A DNA stretch of 64,000 nucleotides from Roseibium hamelinense. Its GTDB lineage: Bacteria > Pseudomonadota > Alphaproteobacteria > Rhizobiales > Stappiaceae. Below the pieces are notes generated by a model. It was not told where the DNA came from. It was given only the letters and a program-made list of their open reading frames with translations, and made no database searches. The DNA lies in assembly GCF_007830545.1 (NCBI RefSeq), contig NZ_VLLF01000010.1, forward strand, positions 1-64,000, written 5' to 3'. Below, one piece after another: positions 43,294 to 52,979 of this stretch. Numbering within the stretch: the first letter of the stretch is position 1; each line of letters starts with the position of its first letter. The position numbers were made by a program, and so were the translations under genes.

Positions 43294-43695
43294 ATGCAAA
43301 CATCAAAATGCCCCTGCGGTTCAGGCAAAGACCTTGCGCAATGCTGCGGGCTCTATTTGCAGGGCCGCGCACTGCCCGAGACTGCAATGGCTCTCATGCG
43401 TTCGCGATACTCAGCCTACGTGCTGCAAGAAATTGACTATCTAAAGGAAACACTCTGGCCAAAGTTCCAACCGGCGTTCGACTTCGAAGGAACAGCAAGA
43501 TGGGCCTCGGAAAACCATTGGGTAGGTTTGACGGTAATTCAGTTTCAAAACGGCGGTAGGGACGATCGCGCGGGAACGGTTTTGTTTGAGGCGAATTACC
43601 TGTCCGGTGGACAAATGCACAAGCATCGGGAACTGAGTAAATTCCGAAAGAAAGCTGGCCGGTGGTATTATGTGGAAGCTATTGCTGAAACATGA
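43294..43695 (+). CDS. YchJ-family SEC-C motif protein
   Basis: A 133-residue protein with an N-terminal zinc-binding SEC-C motif (CPCGSGKDLAQCC at residues 6-18) followed by the YchJ NTF2-like domain (ALMRSRYSAYVLQEIDYL, then FEANYL and KFRKKAGRWYYVEA). ATG at 43294 matches the family start; 22 further codons are open upstream. The molecular function of YchJ proteins is not established; a link to protein targeting or zinc has been proposed from the motif. Convergent with the SDR gene. Confidence 0.9.
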   Translation: MQTSKCPCGSGKDLAQCCGLYLQGRALPETAMALMRSRYSAYVLQEIDYLKETLWPKFQPAFDFEGTARWASENHWVGLTVIQFQNGGRDDRAGTVLFEANYLSGGQMHKHRELSKFRKKAGRWYYVEAIAET

Positions 43696-43735
43696 TCTGC
43701 GCGGCAAACCGCGCAGATCCGGCGACATCAAAATG

Positions 43736-44506
43736 CTAATTCCGGCCCGCCATTACGCCGACATCGACATCCCACACAGCACCAGTTACCCATGCGGCGT
43801 CCTCTGACAACAAAAAGTCGATAGATGCGGCCACATCGTCCGGAGTTCCGATCCGGCCAACCGGGTGGAAGGCGTCGAAGCCGTTTTTGAGGGTCTTAGA
43901 AATTTCGGCTTCCGGGATAAAGGCGCCGTATATTGGTGTGTCCACAACGGCCGGAGCGACTGCGTTGACCCGGATACCATGATCTGCGAGCTCCATTGCA
44001 AGGTGCTGCGTCAAGGCGTGCAGACCAGCCTTCGCCATCGAATAAGCTGACGATGGTGTTGCCTTGATTGCCTGATGGGCCCACATCGAGCCGATATTCA
44101 CAATAGAGCCTGTTTTTTCGTCAACCATTTTACGGGCAACCGCCTGCGTAATTTGAAACGTGCCCCGGTTGAACGCGTGGTAGTGGTCAAAGTCTTCGGC
44201 GTCATGGTCAAGAAATGGTTTCGGGCTGAAGGCACCCGCAGCATTCACCAAATATCCGACCGGTGCATCCAGACCAGCGATGCGATCGACAATCCGTGCC
44301 ACTTCTTTGGGCTTGGTCACGTCTGCCCGCCATAGATCGACGGGAACATTCGAAATAGCCTGGATTTCGGAGCGCGCGGCTTCGAGTTTTGCACCGGACC
44401 GGCTGACCAAGATTAGCGGAATTCCACGGCGCGCGAGCCGTTTCGCGGCCGCGAGGCCCATTCCGGATGATCCGCCCTGAACAATTGCTACTGAATTCTG
44501 CGTCAT
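43736..44506 (-). CDS. Short-chain dehydrogenase/reductase
   Basis: A 256-residue SDR. The cofactor motif reads QGGSSGMG instead of TGxxxGxG, the NAG block is NAAGAF, and the catalytic Ser/Tyr/Lys lie in [22 protein letters not shown]. Arg after the second strand (SRSGAK) suggests NADPH preference. ATG at 44506 has GGAG nine bases upstream; ATG at 44521 overlaps that ribosome site and is less likely. It is divergent from the TetR gene across two operator-like repeats and is its probable target. Substrate unknown. Confidence 0.92.
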   Translation of the reverse strand: MTQNSVAIVQGGSSGMGLAAAKRLARRGIPLILVSRSGAKLEAARSEIQAISNVPVDLWRADVTKPKEVARIVDRIAGLDAPVGYLVNAAGAFSPKPFLDHDAEDFDHYHAFNRGTFQITQAVARKMVDEKTGSIVNIGSMWAHQAIKATPSSAYSMAKAGLHALTQHLAMELADHGIRVNAVAPAVVDTPIYGAFIPEAEISKTLKNGFDAFHPVGRIGTPDDVAASIDFLLSEDAAWVTGAVWDVDVGVMAGRN

Positions 44507-44543
44507 CACTGTCGTCTCCATTTTACTGTCGCTGCCAAAATTT

Positions 44544-44561
44544 ATCTACTGATAGATAGAT
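44544..44561. promoter_or_regulatory. Operator-like repeat next to the SDR gene
   Basis: ATCTAC-T-GATAGAT at 44544-44557, followed by a further overlapping AGAT, shares the ATCTA/GATAGAT half-sites with the element at 44607-44624. It lies 38 bases from the SDR start, in the SDR/TetR intergenic region. Confidence 0.5.
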
Positions 44562-44606
44562 CAGATGATTCAGAGCTAGTGATTGCAATCCGGCATGTCA
44601 AGCTTT

Positions 44607-44624
44607 ATCTATCGACTGATAGAT
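44607..44624. promoter_or_regulatory. Perfect inverted repeat next to the TetR gene
   Basis: ATCTATC (44607-44613) and GATAGAT (44618-44624) flank GACT, 14 bases before the TetR start. Symmetry and place fit autoregulation by the TetR-family protein. Confidence 0.65.
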
Positions 44625-44637
44625 TTTGGAGACCAGA

Positions 44638-45204
44638 ATGCCCCGCAACCCAGACACCGAGGCCAATATCCTGTCCCTTGCAGAAACACTGATCCGCAAA
44701 AACGGCTACAACGGGTTCAGCTTCCGGGACCTTGCCAGCGGCATAGGCGTCAAAAGCTCCAGTGTTCACTACTATTACCCCACCAAGGCAGACCTTGGCG
44801 CCAAGGTTGCGCGGCACTATACGGACCGGTTCTTAAATGCGCTCGGCGCACCGGAAGATGCCCCGGCAGCAGCCGAGGGCGTTATCGCCAAGCTTCATTC
44901 CCAGTTCGAACAGGCCCTGCGCAAAGATGGACAAATGTGCTTGTGCGGTATTCTGGCAGCTGAATCTGGAGGCTTGCCGGACAGCGTAATCAACGAAACC
45001 CGGGCCTTTTTTAACCGCACTTCTGCCTGGCTCATATCCGCGCTCAAACAAACCAGCTGGGGCGAAGGCAAAACCGACACACAAGTCGAAAGCGCTGCAA
45101 TATCGATGCTCGCCTTGTTTGAGGGTGCACTGTTGATGGCACGCGCGAACAAGAACCCGGATTTATTTGACAATATCGACGCGCTTGGTCTGATCGCACG
45201 GTAG
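44638..45204 (+). CDS. TetR/AcrR-family transcriptional regulator
   Basis: A 188-residue repressor. The helix-turn-helix is clear (residues about 8-52: ILSLAETLIRKNGYNGFSF, RDLASGIGVKSSSVHYYYPT). The ligand-binding half contains a close Cys pair (MCLCGILAAE near residue 100) that could sense electrophiles, as known for some TetR proteins; this is inference. ATG at 44638 has GGAG six bases upstream. It is divergent from the SDR gene and co-directional with the RND efflux genes 116 bases downstream, so it may regulate both. Confidence 0.92.
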   Translation: MPRNPDTEANILSLAETLIRKNGYNGFSFRDLASGIGVKSSSVHYYYPTKADLGAKVARHYTDRFLNALGAPEDAPAAAEGVIAKLHSQFEQALRKDGQMCLCGILAAESGGLPDSVINETRAFFNRTSAWLISALKQTSWGEGKTDTQVESAAISMLALFEGALLMARANKNPDLFDNIDALGLIAR

Positions 45205-45320
45205 CGCTGGTTACGCTCTGCCCCGCGCATTTATGTGTCGCCATTATCAAGGGATGATTTGACCGTTTGCCGATCTAGGTGCAACGTGGTCCCCGGCCAT
45301 TTAGCCCGGAGTGCGATAAC

Positions 45321-46427
45321 ATGAATTTCTTCTCGGCAATCAGGACAGTTGCCGTCACCACGATGCTTGCTTTGCCGCTATCTGCTCCGGCCACAAGCCA
45401 AGAACAGCCCCCCGCAGTGCTCGTCGAGCAGGCTTCGAACATGAAACCGGGTATGGCCGATGTCTATGTCGGGCGGGTCGAGGCCGTCAATTCGGTCGAC
45501 ATTCAGGCCCGCGTCGAGGGGTTTCTCGAAACGCAAAATTTCATCGAAGGCGGCTTGGTCAAAAAAGGGGACATCCTGTTCCAGATCGAACAGGGCCTCT
45601 ATCAGGCGACAGTTGATCAAGCCAAGGCGGGTCTCGAAGGCGCCACCGCCACGGCTCGCAACGCACAACTGGCTCTTGCCCGCCAAAAGGATCTGCTGGC
45701 CCGAGGCGATATTTCACAAGCAACCTATGACGCTGCAGAGGCCACCTATAAATCTGATGAAGCCGCGGTTGGTGAAGCTCAGGCCAGTCTTGAAACCGCC
45801 AAAATCAATCTCGGATACACCACAATCACAAGCCCAATCAACGGGCGCATTTCCAAGTCGGCCGTTGATGTCGGCAACCTGGTGAGCACGACCTCCGGCG
45901 TGTTGGCCACCATCACAAGCATTGATCCGGTGTATGTAAGTTTTTTCATAAGTGAGCGGGATCTGATCCTGAAGCGCCAGGAGGGTTTGATCGGAGAAAA
46001 CTCATCGACGCTGAATGTGAAACTGCGGCTGTCCGATGGCGCATCCTACGATGCGAACGGCACCATCGATTACATCAGCAATCAGGTGCAAACCGCCACT
46101 GATACTGTAGAAATGCGTGCCAGTTTTGCAAACAACGACGGTCTTCTTGTGCCTGGTCAGGTCGTCACGGTGACATTTGAAGATCCGAATGCAAATGAGG
46201 TCGTGGTCATTCCGCAAACAGCCATACAGCTCGATGCAAAAGGCCATTTTGTATTTGTTGTTGGCACGGACGACACCGTTGAACGGCGCGACGTAACACT
46301 GGGCAATCAAATCGGCCGGGACTGGGTGGTCAGCTCCGGTTTGAAAGCGGGGGATCCTGTTGTCATTCAAGGACTTCAGAAAATTCATGAGGGCGTGAAA
46401 GTCACTCCGACCGAAACCCAATCCTAA
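45321..46427 (+). CDS. RND efflux periplasmic adaptor
   Basis: A 368-residue membrane-fusion protein with a Sec signal (no lipobox; cleavage near ATSQE, residue 27). Layout: lipoyl half VEGFLETQNFIEGGLVKKG, alpha-hairpin (about 95-165), lipoyl half YTTITSPINGRISKS, beta-barrel domain VYVSFFISERD, and membrane-proximal domain. ATG at 45321 has GGAG nine bases upstream. The permease gene starts 15 bases after it, so they form one operon. No channel gene follows; an outer-membrane factor from elsewhere, such as the NodT protein at 9-11 kb, would be needed. Confidence 0.93.
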   Translation: MNFFSAIRTVAVTTMLALPLSAPATSQEQPPAVLVEQASNMKPGMADVYVGRVEAVNSVDIQARVEGFLETQNFIEGGLVKKGDILFQIEQGLYQATVDQAKAGLEGATATARNAQLALARQKDLLARGDISQATYDAAEATYKSDEAAVGEAQASLETAKINLGYTTITSPINGRISKSAVDVGNLVSTTSGVLATITSIDPVYVSFFISERDLILKRQEGLIGENSSTLNVKLRLSDGASYDANGTIDYISNQVQTATDTVEMRASFANNDGLLVPGQVVTVTFEDPNANEVVVIPQTAIQLDAKGHFVFVVGTDDTVERRDVTLGNQIGRDWVVSSGLKAGDPVVIQGLQKIHEGVKVTPTETQS

Positions 46428-46442
46428 GCCGGGGTTCTTCAC

Positions 46443-49400
46443 ATGCTCTCGAAATACTTTATCGACCGGCCGAATTTTGCCTTTGTGATTGCCATTTTAA
46501 CGGTGCTGGTCGGCGCCCTTTCTATCCGGTTTCTGCCGGTTGCCCAGTTTCCGAACATTGCTCCACAGCAAATCCAGGTCACCGCGACCTATCCCGGCGC
46601 TGACGCATCGCTCATCCAAAATTCCGTCGCAACCCCCATCGAAGAAGAGGTGAACGGCGTCGAGGGCATGATCTACATGTCGTCGTCCTCTTCCAGCGAA
46701 GGCACCTACCAGCTCACGGTGACGTTTGCGATCGGCACTGATCCGGATATTGCGGCAGTTAATGTCCAAAACCGGGTGGCATTAGCAACGCCGCTGCTGC
46801 CCGAAGCGGTCACCCAGCAAGGTATTTCGACCTCAAAGCAAAACAGCAACATGCTGCAGGTCATCAACCTTCTGTCGCCGAAAAAGTCCCACAGCCAGCT
46901 TTACCTGAGCAATTACGCGGCAGACTTCCTCCAGGATCCGCTCAGCCGGATCAATGGCGTGGGATCTGTGAGCCAATTCGGACCGCTCAACTACAGCATG
47001 CGGGTCTGGTTGGATCCGGAAAAGATGGCAGCGCTCAATCTGTCTGCGTCCGACGTGTCGGCTGCAATCAAGGCACAAAATGTAGAGGCGGCAGCCGGCC
47101 AGATCGGGGCGCCGCCTTTCGCGGACGAGAAGACCGCTTTCCAGTTTTCGCTTCAGGCTGACGGGCTTCTGGAAACACCGGACCAGTTTGAACAGATCAT
47201 TCTGTCTGCCCAGTCCGACGGTTCGTTTGTCCGCCTGAAAGACATTGCCCGTGTTGAGCTCGGCGCGGAAAGCTACGCTGCCACCGCCTACTACAATGGT
47301 CAGCCCTCAGCGATCGTGGCGGTTTTTCAAGAAAGCGGCGCAAATGCGCTGGATGTGGCAGACGCGGTGCGCGTTCAAATGGAGGAGCTGTCCAAGCATT
47401 TTCCAGCGGACATGGAATATGTCCTCGCCTACGACGTGACGACTGCTGTCCGAAAATCGATCGAAGAAATCGCCATCACACTTGGCATCACGGCCCTTCT
47501 GGTGATCTCTGTTACGTTTTTCTTTCTCTTGAGTGCTCGGGCAACCCTCATCCCGGCTATCGCAATACCGGTGTCTTTGCTTGGAACAATGGCGCTGATT
47601 TACGTGATCGGTTTCAGCGCAAACATGATCACGTTGTTTGCGATCGTTCTGGCAATCACGCTCGTGGTCGACGATGCGATCGTTATCATCGAGAACACCG
47701 AGAGGATCATGGAGGAAGAAGGCCTTGAACCTCGGGAGGCAACACTGAAAGCGATGTCCCAGGTCACACGGCCAATCATCGCAACGACATTCGTGTTAGC
47801 CGCCGTTTTTGTGCCGGTGTGCTTTTTCCCTGGCATCACTGGCGAAATTTACCTTCAATTTGCGCTAACCATCACGTTTGCTTTTGCCTTGTCTGCTGTC
47901 AACGCACTGACTTTGGGACCGGTATTGTGCTCCATGTTCTTGTCACGGCGAACGGGACATCCCAAAGGCCTGTTGAAGGTCATCCCGAAACTCATAGACA
48001 AAGTGCGCGACGCCTATATGGCAGTCGTCCGTTTGATGCTGCGATTCATAACCGTTTCACTTCTGCTGTTTGTCGGGGTTGTTGCGGCGACGGTCTATCT
48101 GTTTGAGACAACACCGACCGGCTTTATTCCGCCTGAGGACAACGGCGTTCTGTTTGTAAGCGTCGAATTGCCTGACGGAGCATCTTTGCAACGCACTCAA
48201 ACCGTTATTCAGGACATCGGCGCCAAGGTCCAGGAACACGAAGGCATTCAGGCGGTCACATCCGTGGCCGGATTCAGCATTATCGCTGGAAACAAATCCA
48301 ATGTCGGACTCCTTGTCTTGCTGCTTGAGCCGTGGGACCAGCGCAAAACACGAGACACCCAGTGGTGGGCGATCATGATGTCGTTGAACCGGTCGCTTGC
48401 CGCGGTGCCCGAAGCAACCTCATTCGTGTTCCCGCTTCCGGCCATTCAGGGTGTTGGGTCCAGCGGCGGTCTGTCGGCACAGTTGCTTGACTACCAGACC
48501 GGCAATATCGAGGACTTTGATGCGGTCAAGACTGCGTTCTTGACTGCACTTTTGAAAGAACCCGAATTTCAGTCTGCCTTCAGCAGCTTTTCTGCGACAT
48601 CGCCGCAATACCATCTGACGATCGACCGGGACCGCGCAGAAGCGCTTCAGGTAAAGGTCAGCGACATCTTTACCGCTCTTCAGGCCAGCTTTGGCTCACT
48701 CTATGTCAATAATTTCGTCAAGGATGGCCGCGTCTACTGGGTCGTTATGTCGGCAGATGCCCCGTTCCGCCAGACAACCAGCCGGGTTGAGGGCATTTAT
48801 GTTAAAAATGCAGCTGGCGACGCATTGCCATTGCGCACCTTCATTACCGCCGACCCGACACTCGGCGCGCAAACGATCTACCGCTACAACCTGTTCACAT
48901 CCGCCGCCATCAATGCCCAGCTCGTGAACGGCGTCAGTTCAGGTGATGCAATTCAGAAATTCTCGAAAATCGCGAATGAAAACTTGCCCGACGGATACGG
49001 CTATGAGTGGACGGATGTCACCTTGCAGGAAGTCGAGGCCGGCGGCCTGGTGACCTATATTTTGATCCTTGCGGTCGTTTTCGCCTACCTGTGCATGGTA
49101 GCCCAATATGAAAGCTGGGTTCTGCCCTTATCGGTCATGGCGTCGGCTGTTTTTGCCGTGTTCGGCGCGCTGCTCCCGCTTCAGCTGATCCCCAACCTGA
49201 ACAACAATATTTACGCCCAGATCGGGATGGTTCTTTTGATTGGCCTGGCTGCGAAGAAGGCGATCATGGTGGTTGAGTTTGCGAAAAACCTGCGCGAAGA
49301 AGGTCACAGCATCCAGGATGCGGCACTCATGGCTGCCCATATGCGGTTCCGGCCTGTTACTATGACAGGCTTATGTTTCATTCTCGGGGTGTTGCCATTG

Positions 49401-49595
49401 GTGATGGCGAGCGGTGCCGGAGCAGCGGGGCGCTTGTCGATCGGGTTTCCGGTGTTTGTCGGAATGATTGTCGACAGCACGCTGGGCCTTTTGATGATCC
49501 CTGTGCTCTATGTCTTCTTTCAAACGGTCAGCGAAAAAATCAGGGGCGGCAGAGACAAGCGGCCCGACACGGAAGAATCGGCCGAAGCCTCGTGA
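46443..49595 (+). CDS. RND multidrug efflux permease (HAE-1 family)
   Basis: A 1050-residue proton-driven trimeric exporter of the AcrB/MexB type: twelve transmembrane helices, two large periplasmic loops, opening MLSKYFIDRPNFAFVIAIL. The proton-relay residues are present, namely the Asp pair in VVDDAIVIIENTERI (helix 4) and the Lys in GLAAKKAIMVVEFAKN (helix 10). Full length for the family. ATG at 46443 follows the adaptor gene closely. Its stop codon is only three bases from the stop of convergent dnaE2, with no terminator between them. Confidence 0.95.
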   Translation: MLSKYFIDRPNFAFVIAILTVLVGALSIRFLPVAQFPNIAPQQIQVTATYPGADASLIQNSVATPIEEEVNGVEGMIYMSSSSSSEGTYQLTVTFAIGTDPDIAAVNVQNRVALATPLLPEAVTQQGISTSKQNSNMLQVINLLSPKKSHSQLYLSNYAADFLQDPLSRINGVGSVSQFGPLNYSMRVWLDPEKMAALNLSASDVSAAIKAQNVEAAAGQIGAPPFADEKTAFQFSLQADGLLETPDQFEQIILSAQSDGSFVRLKDIARVELGAESYAATAYYNGQPSAIVAVFQESGANALDVADAVRVQMEELSKHFPADMEYVLAYDVTTAVRKSIEEIAITLGITALLVISVTFFFLLSARATLIPAIAIPVSLLGTMALIYVIGFSANMITLFAIVLAITLVVDDAIVIIENTERIMEEEGLEPREATLKAMSQVTRPIIATTFVLAAVFVPVCFFPGITGEIYLQFALTITFAFALSAVNALTLGPVLCSMFLSRRTGHPKGLLKVIPKLIDKVRDAYMAVVRLMLRFITVSLLLFVGVVAATVYLFETTPTGFIPPEDNGVLFVSVELPDGASLQRTQTVIQDIGAKVQEHEGIQAVTSVAGFSIIAGNKSNVGLLVLLLEPWDQRKTRDTQWWAIMMSLNRSLAAVPEATSFVFPLPAIQGVGSSGGLSAQLLDYQTGNIEDFDAVKTAFLTALLKEPEFQSAFSSFSATSPQYHLTIDRDRAEALQVKVSDIFTALQASFGSLYVNNFVKDGRVYWVVMSADAPFRQTTSRVEGIYVKNAAGDALPLRTFITADPTLGAQTIYRYNLFTSAAINAQLVNGVSSGDAIQKFSKIANENLPDGYGYEWTDVTLQEVEAGGLVTYILILAVVFAYLCMVAQYESWVLPLSVMASAVFAVFGALLPLQLIPNLNNNIYAQIGMVLLIGLAAKKAIMVVEFAKNLREEGHSIQDAALMAAHMRFRPVTMTGLCFILGVLPLVMASGAGAAGRLSIGFPVFVGMIVDSTLGLLMIPVLYVFFQTVSEKIRGGRDKRPDTEESAEAS

Positions 49596-49598
49596 TCA

Positions 49599-52500
49599 TT
49601 AGTGAAAATTCCGTCCACCCGGCAGGGCCTTCAAGGTTTCCGGTGCCAGCGTTTCCTGTCGCAACGCATGCGGCTTGTGCTTGAAGATATCCTGACGGAG
49701 CTCAGGAACCTCTTGTACCAGCTGCTTGAGCCGGCTGGCCGGCTTGATCTTTTCCGACAGCTCGATCACCGGCCGCTTAACTTCATCCGCGCGCGCCAGG
49801 CCGGCATCTTTCAGATCCATTCCGGAGATCCCCGCCATCAGCGGCGTAACATCCTCGACACTTTCGGCAACCACATGGATGACCCCGGCTTCCGATTGCA
49901 AACGTCCATGAACCTTCAAAAACCGCGCACCCAGAACAAGCGGCCGGTATTTTTCAAAAACCTTCGGCCAGACAATCACATTGGCAATGCCCACCTCATC
50001 TTCCAAGGTCATAAAAATAACGCCCTTTGCCGATCCAGGCCGCTGGCGAACCAGAACGAGACCGGCCACGCTGAGTTTGCGACCAGATCGGACTTGGTCA
50101 AGCTCCTGACACGGCGTAACTTTTTGGGACGACAACACACTACGGACGAAAGCCACCGGGTGCGCCTTGAGGGACAGGCTGAGGCTGCGGTAGTCGGCCA
50201 CAACGTGGGCGCCGGGCGGCATTGCCGGCAGATCAGCATCCGGCTCTGGCCGCAAATCCCCGTGAGATGCGAGGTCAAAGAGCGGCAACCGGTCTTTTTG
50301 GCTGCCTCGTTCCAGACCTTGCGCAGCCCAGATGGCCGCCCGGCGGTCGAGCCCCAACGACCGGAACGCATCCGCCTCGGCCAATTTCATAATGACGGAC
50401 CGTCCAAGACCTGTGCGCAACCAAAGGTCACGCACAGAGTCATACCCTTCGCCGCGCAAGGCGATCAGCCGCTCCAAGTCCGCCTGTTTCAACCCCTTGA
50501 CCATGCGAAAACCCAACCGCACCGCCCGTTCAGCTTTTATGACCGGTCTCATGCTCCGGTAGCGGCGGTGTACTCGCTGTGCCGCCGGCACGCCCGGCTC
50601 AAGCACGGCATCCCAGGAAGACAAATTGACATCCACCTCCCGCACTTCAACCCCATGCTCGCGCGCATCGCGGACAAGCTGGGCCGGGGCGTAAAACCCC
50701 ATGGGCTGTGAATTCAGCAAGGCTGCGCAGAAAACGTCCGGATAGCGGGCCTTGATCCAGGAAGACGCATAGACAAGCAGCGCGAAACTGGCGGCATGGC
50801 TTTCAGGAAAACCATACTCGCCGAACCCTTCGATCTGACGGAAACACCTCTCCGCAAACTCCCGGTCATAACCGTTGCGGGCCATCCCTTCGATCATCTT
50901 GGCCTGAAAAGTGCCAATGGTGCCGACCCTGCGAAAAGTCGCCATCGCCCGACGCAACCGGTCGGCTTCCGATGGGGTGAAACCCGCAGCGACAATTGCG
51001 ATTTTCATGGCCTGCTCTTGAAACAGCGGAACCCCCATGGTCTTGCCCAGCACCTGTTCAAGCTCCTTGCTGGGATAGGACACCTGCTCAAGCCCTTGGC
51101 GGCGGCGCAAATACGGGTGGACCATATCGCCTTGGATTGGCCCGGGACGCACGATCGCAACCTCAATCACCAGATCATAGAAGGCGCGGGGTCTCAGCCG
51201 CGGCAACATGGTCATCTGCGCCCTGCTTTCTACCTGAAACACGCCAACGGAATCAGCCTCGCACAACATGTCGTAGACATCGGGATCTTCGGGCGGGATC
51301 GAGGATACTGAATAATCAAGGCCATATTCTCGGGAGAGCATTTCGAGGGCCTTGCGGATTGCTGAAAGCATGCCAAGAGCCAGGATATCAATCTTCAAGA
51401 TGCCGAGCGCATCCAGATCATCCTTGTCCCACTCGATCACGGTGCGATCTTCCATCGCCGCATTCTGGATCGGCACCACCTCGTCGAGGCGCCCGCGAGT
51501 GATCACAAAACCGCCGACATGCTGGGACAAGTGCCGCGGAAATCCGATTAACTGCCTGGCGAGCTCCAAGACCTGTGCAATCAGCGGATCGGAAGGGTCC
51601 ATACCTGCCTCCCGCACCTGCTGATCATCCGTGCCGGCTCCGCCGCGGCCCCAGACCATGCCGGCCAGCGCGCCGATGGCATCTTCTGACAGGCCAAAAA
51701 CCTTGCCCACTTCGCGCAATGCTGATCGCGTGCGGTAAGTGATGACGGTTGCCGCCAGTCCCGCGCGCTCGCGGCCATATTTGCTGTAAATGTATTGAAT
51801 GACTTCTTCGCGCCGCTCGTGTTCGAAGTCGACGTCGATGTCCGGCGGCTCGCGGCGTTCGGGCGAAATGAACCGCTCGAACAAAAGATCCGCGCGTTGC
51901 GGGTCAACCTCTGTAATTCCAAGACAAAAGCACACGACGGAATTTGCGGCAGAGCCCCGCCCCTGACACAGGATACCCCGCTCCCTGGCAAACCGGACAA
52001 TGTCATGAACGGTCAGAAAGTATGGCGCATAGTCGAGCTGGCGAACGAGATCGAGCTCATAGTCGATGGCTTTTTGCACCTTATCGGGAACACCTTGCGG
52101 ATACCGGGTGCGTGCGCCCTCACCTGCCAGCCGCTCCAGCTCCTCTTGCGGGGTAGCACTTTGACCGCTCGGCTCCTCGGGATATTCGTACGCCAGATCA
52201 TCCAGCGAAAAACTAAGCTCGCTTAGAAGGTTCAGGCTTTCGGCCAAAGCCTCCGGTGCAGCCGCAAATAAGGCGGCCATATCAGCGGCCGGTTTCAGAT
52301 GCCGCTCCGCATTGGCCTCAAGGCGCCGCCCGGCTGTCTCCAGCTTTTCGTGTAAACGGATACAGCTCAAGACATCCTGCAAGGGACGTCGTTCAGCGGC
52401 ATGATAAAGAACATCGTTTGTCGCCAGCAAAGGCACGCGGGCCAGCTCCGCAATCTGGCGCGCCAGAGCAAGACGGCGTTGGTCAACTGCGCCATAGGTC

Positions 52501-52979
52501 AAACGGCAAGCAAGGCGCAGGTGGGCACCAAACTGGCTCTTAAGCCGGGTAAGGACCATTAAAACCGGCTCTGAATCCGGCAAACCATCCGGCAGCAACA
52601 AGGCCATCGGCGCCCCGTCTTCAAGACACTCCAGATCGGACAGCAGCAGTTGACAGTCGCCTTTTTCCGCGCGGCGGTTGCCGAGAGTCAGCAAACGCGT
52701 CAAACGCCCGTAGGCGGCTCGATCCTGCGGCCAGACAAGAAGATCCGGCATGCCGTCAAGAAACACCAGTCGGCATCCGGGCTGAAACTTCACGCCTGTT
52801 TCCTTGGCAGCCATGTGCGCCCGCACGACCCCCGCCATGGAGTTGCGGTCGCAAACGGAAAACCCGGACAGCCCAAGCGCGGCCGCCGTCATCGCCAGCT
52901 CTTCCGGATGTGAGGCCCCGCGCAGAAAAGAAAAATTGGTCGCCGCGCACAATTCGGCAAAATTCGGCGTGCCGGTCAT
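49599..52979 (-). CDS. dnaE2: Error-prone DNA polymerase DnaE2 (ImuC)
   Basis: A 1126-residue C-family polymerase used in SOS mutagenesis and lesion bypass. An N-terminal PHP domain (FAELCAATNFSFLRGASHPEE is the opening block), then the polymerase core with CQGRGSAANSVVCFCLGI and the catalytic Asp motif PDIDVDFEHERR, helix-hairpin-helix and an OB-fold C-terminus (VAGLVLVRQRPGSAKGVIF). Shorter than replicative DnaE, as expected for DnaE2. It overlaps imuB by four bases (ATGA) and is the last gene of the LexA-controlled cassette. Confidence 0.97.
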   Translation of the reverse strand: MTGTPNFAELCAATNFSFLRGASHPEELAMTAAALGLSGFSVCDRNSMAGVVRAHMAAKETGVKFQPGCRLVFLDGMPDLLVWPQDRAAYGRLTRLLTLGNRRAEKGDCQLLLSDLECLEDGAPMALLLPDGLPDSEPVLMVLTRLKSQFGAHLRLACRLTYGAVDQRRLALARQIAELARVPLLATNDVLYHAAERRPLQDVLSCIRLHEKLETAGRRLEANAERHLKPAADMAALFAAAPEALAESLNLLSELSFSLDDLAYEYPEEPSGQSATPQEELERLAGEGARTRYPQGVPDKVQKAIDYELDLVRQLDYAPYFLTVHDIVRFARERGILCQGRGSAANSVVCFCLGITEVDPQRADLLFERFISPERREPPDIDVDFEHERREEVIQYIYSKYGRERAGLAATVITYRTRSALREVGKVFGLSEDAIGALAGMVWGRGGAGTDDQQVREAGMDPSDPLIAQVLELARQLIGFPRHLSQHVGGFVITRGRLDEVVPIQNAAMEDRTVIEWDKDDLDALGILKIDILALGMLSAIRKALEMLSREYGLDYSVSSIPPEDPDVYDMLCEADSVGVFQVESRAQMTMLPRLRPRAFYDLVIEVAIVRPGPIQGDMVHPYLRRRQGLEQVSYPSKELEQVLGKTMGVPLFQEQAMKIAIVAAGFTPSEADRLRRAMATFRRVGTIGTFQAKMIEGMARNGYDREFAERCFRQIEGFGEYGFPESHAASFALLVYASSWIKARYPDVFCAALLNSQPMGFYAPAQLVRDAREHGVEVREVDVNLSSWDAVLEPGVPAAQRVHRRYRSMRPVIKAERAVRLGFRMVKGLKQADLERLIALRGEGYDSVRDLWLRTGLGRSVIMKLAEADAFRSLGLDRRAAIWAAQGLERGSQKDRLPLFDLASHGDLRPEPDADLPAMPPGAHVVADYRSLSLSLKAHPVAFVRSVLSSQKVTPCQELDQVRSGRKLSVAGLVLVRQRPGSAKGVIFMTLEDEVGIANVIVWPKVFEKYRPLVLGARFLKVHGRLQSEAGVIHVVAESVEDVTPLMAGISGMDLKDAGLARADEVKRPVIELSEKIKPASRLKQLVQEVPELRQDIFKHKPHALRQETLAPETLKALPGGRNFH

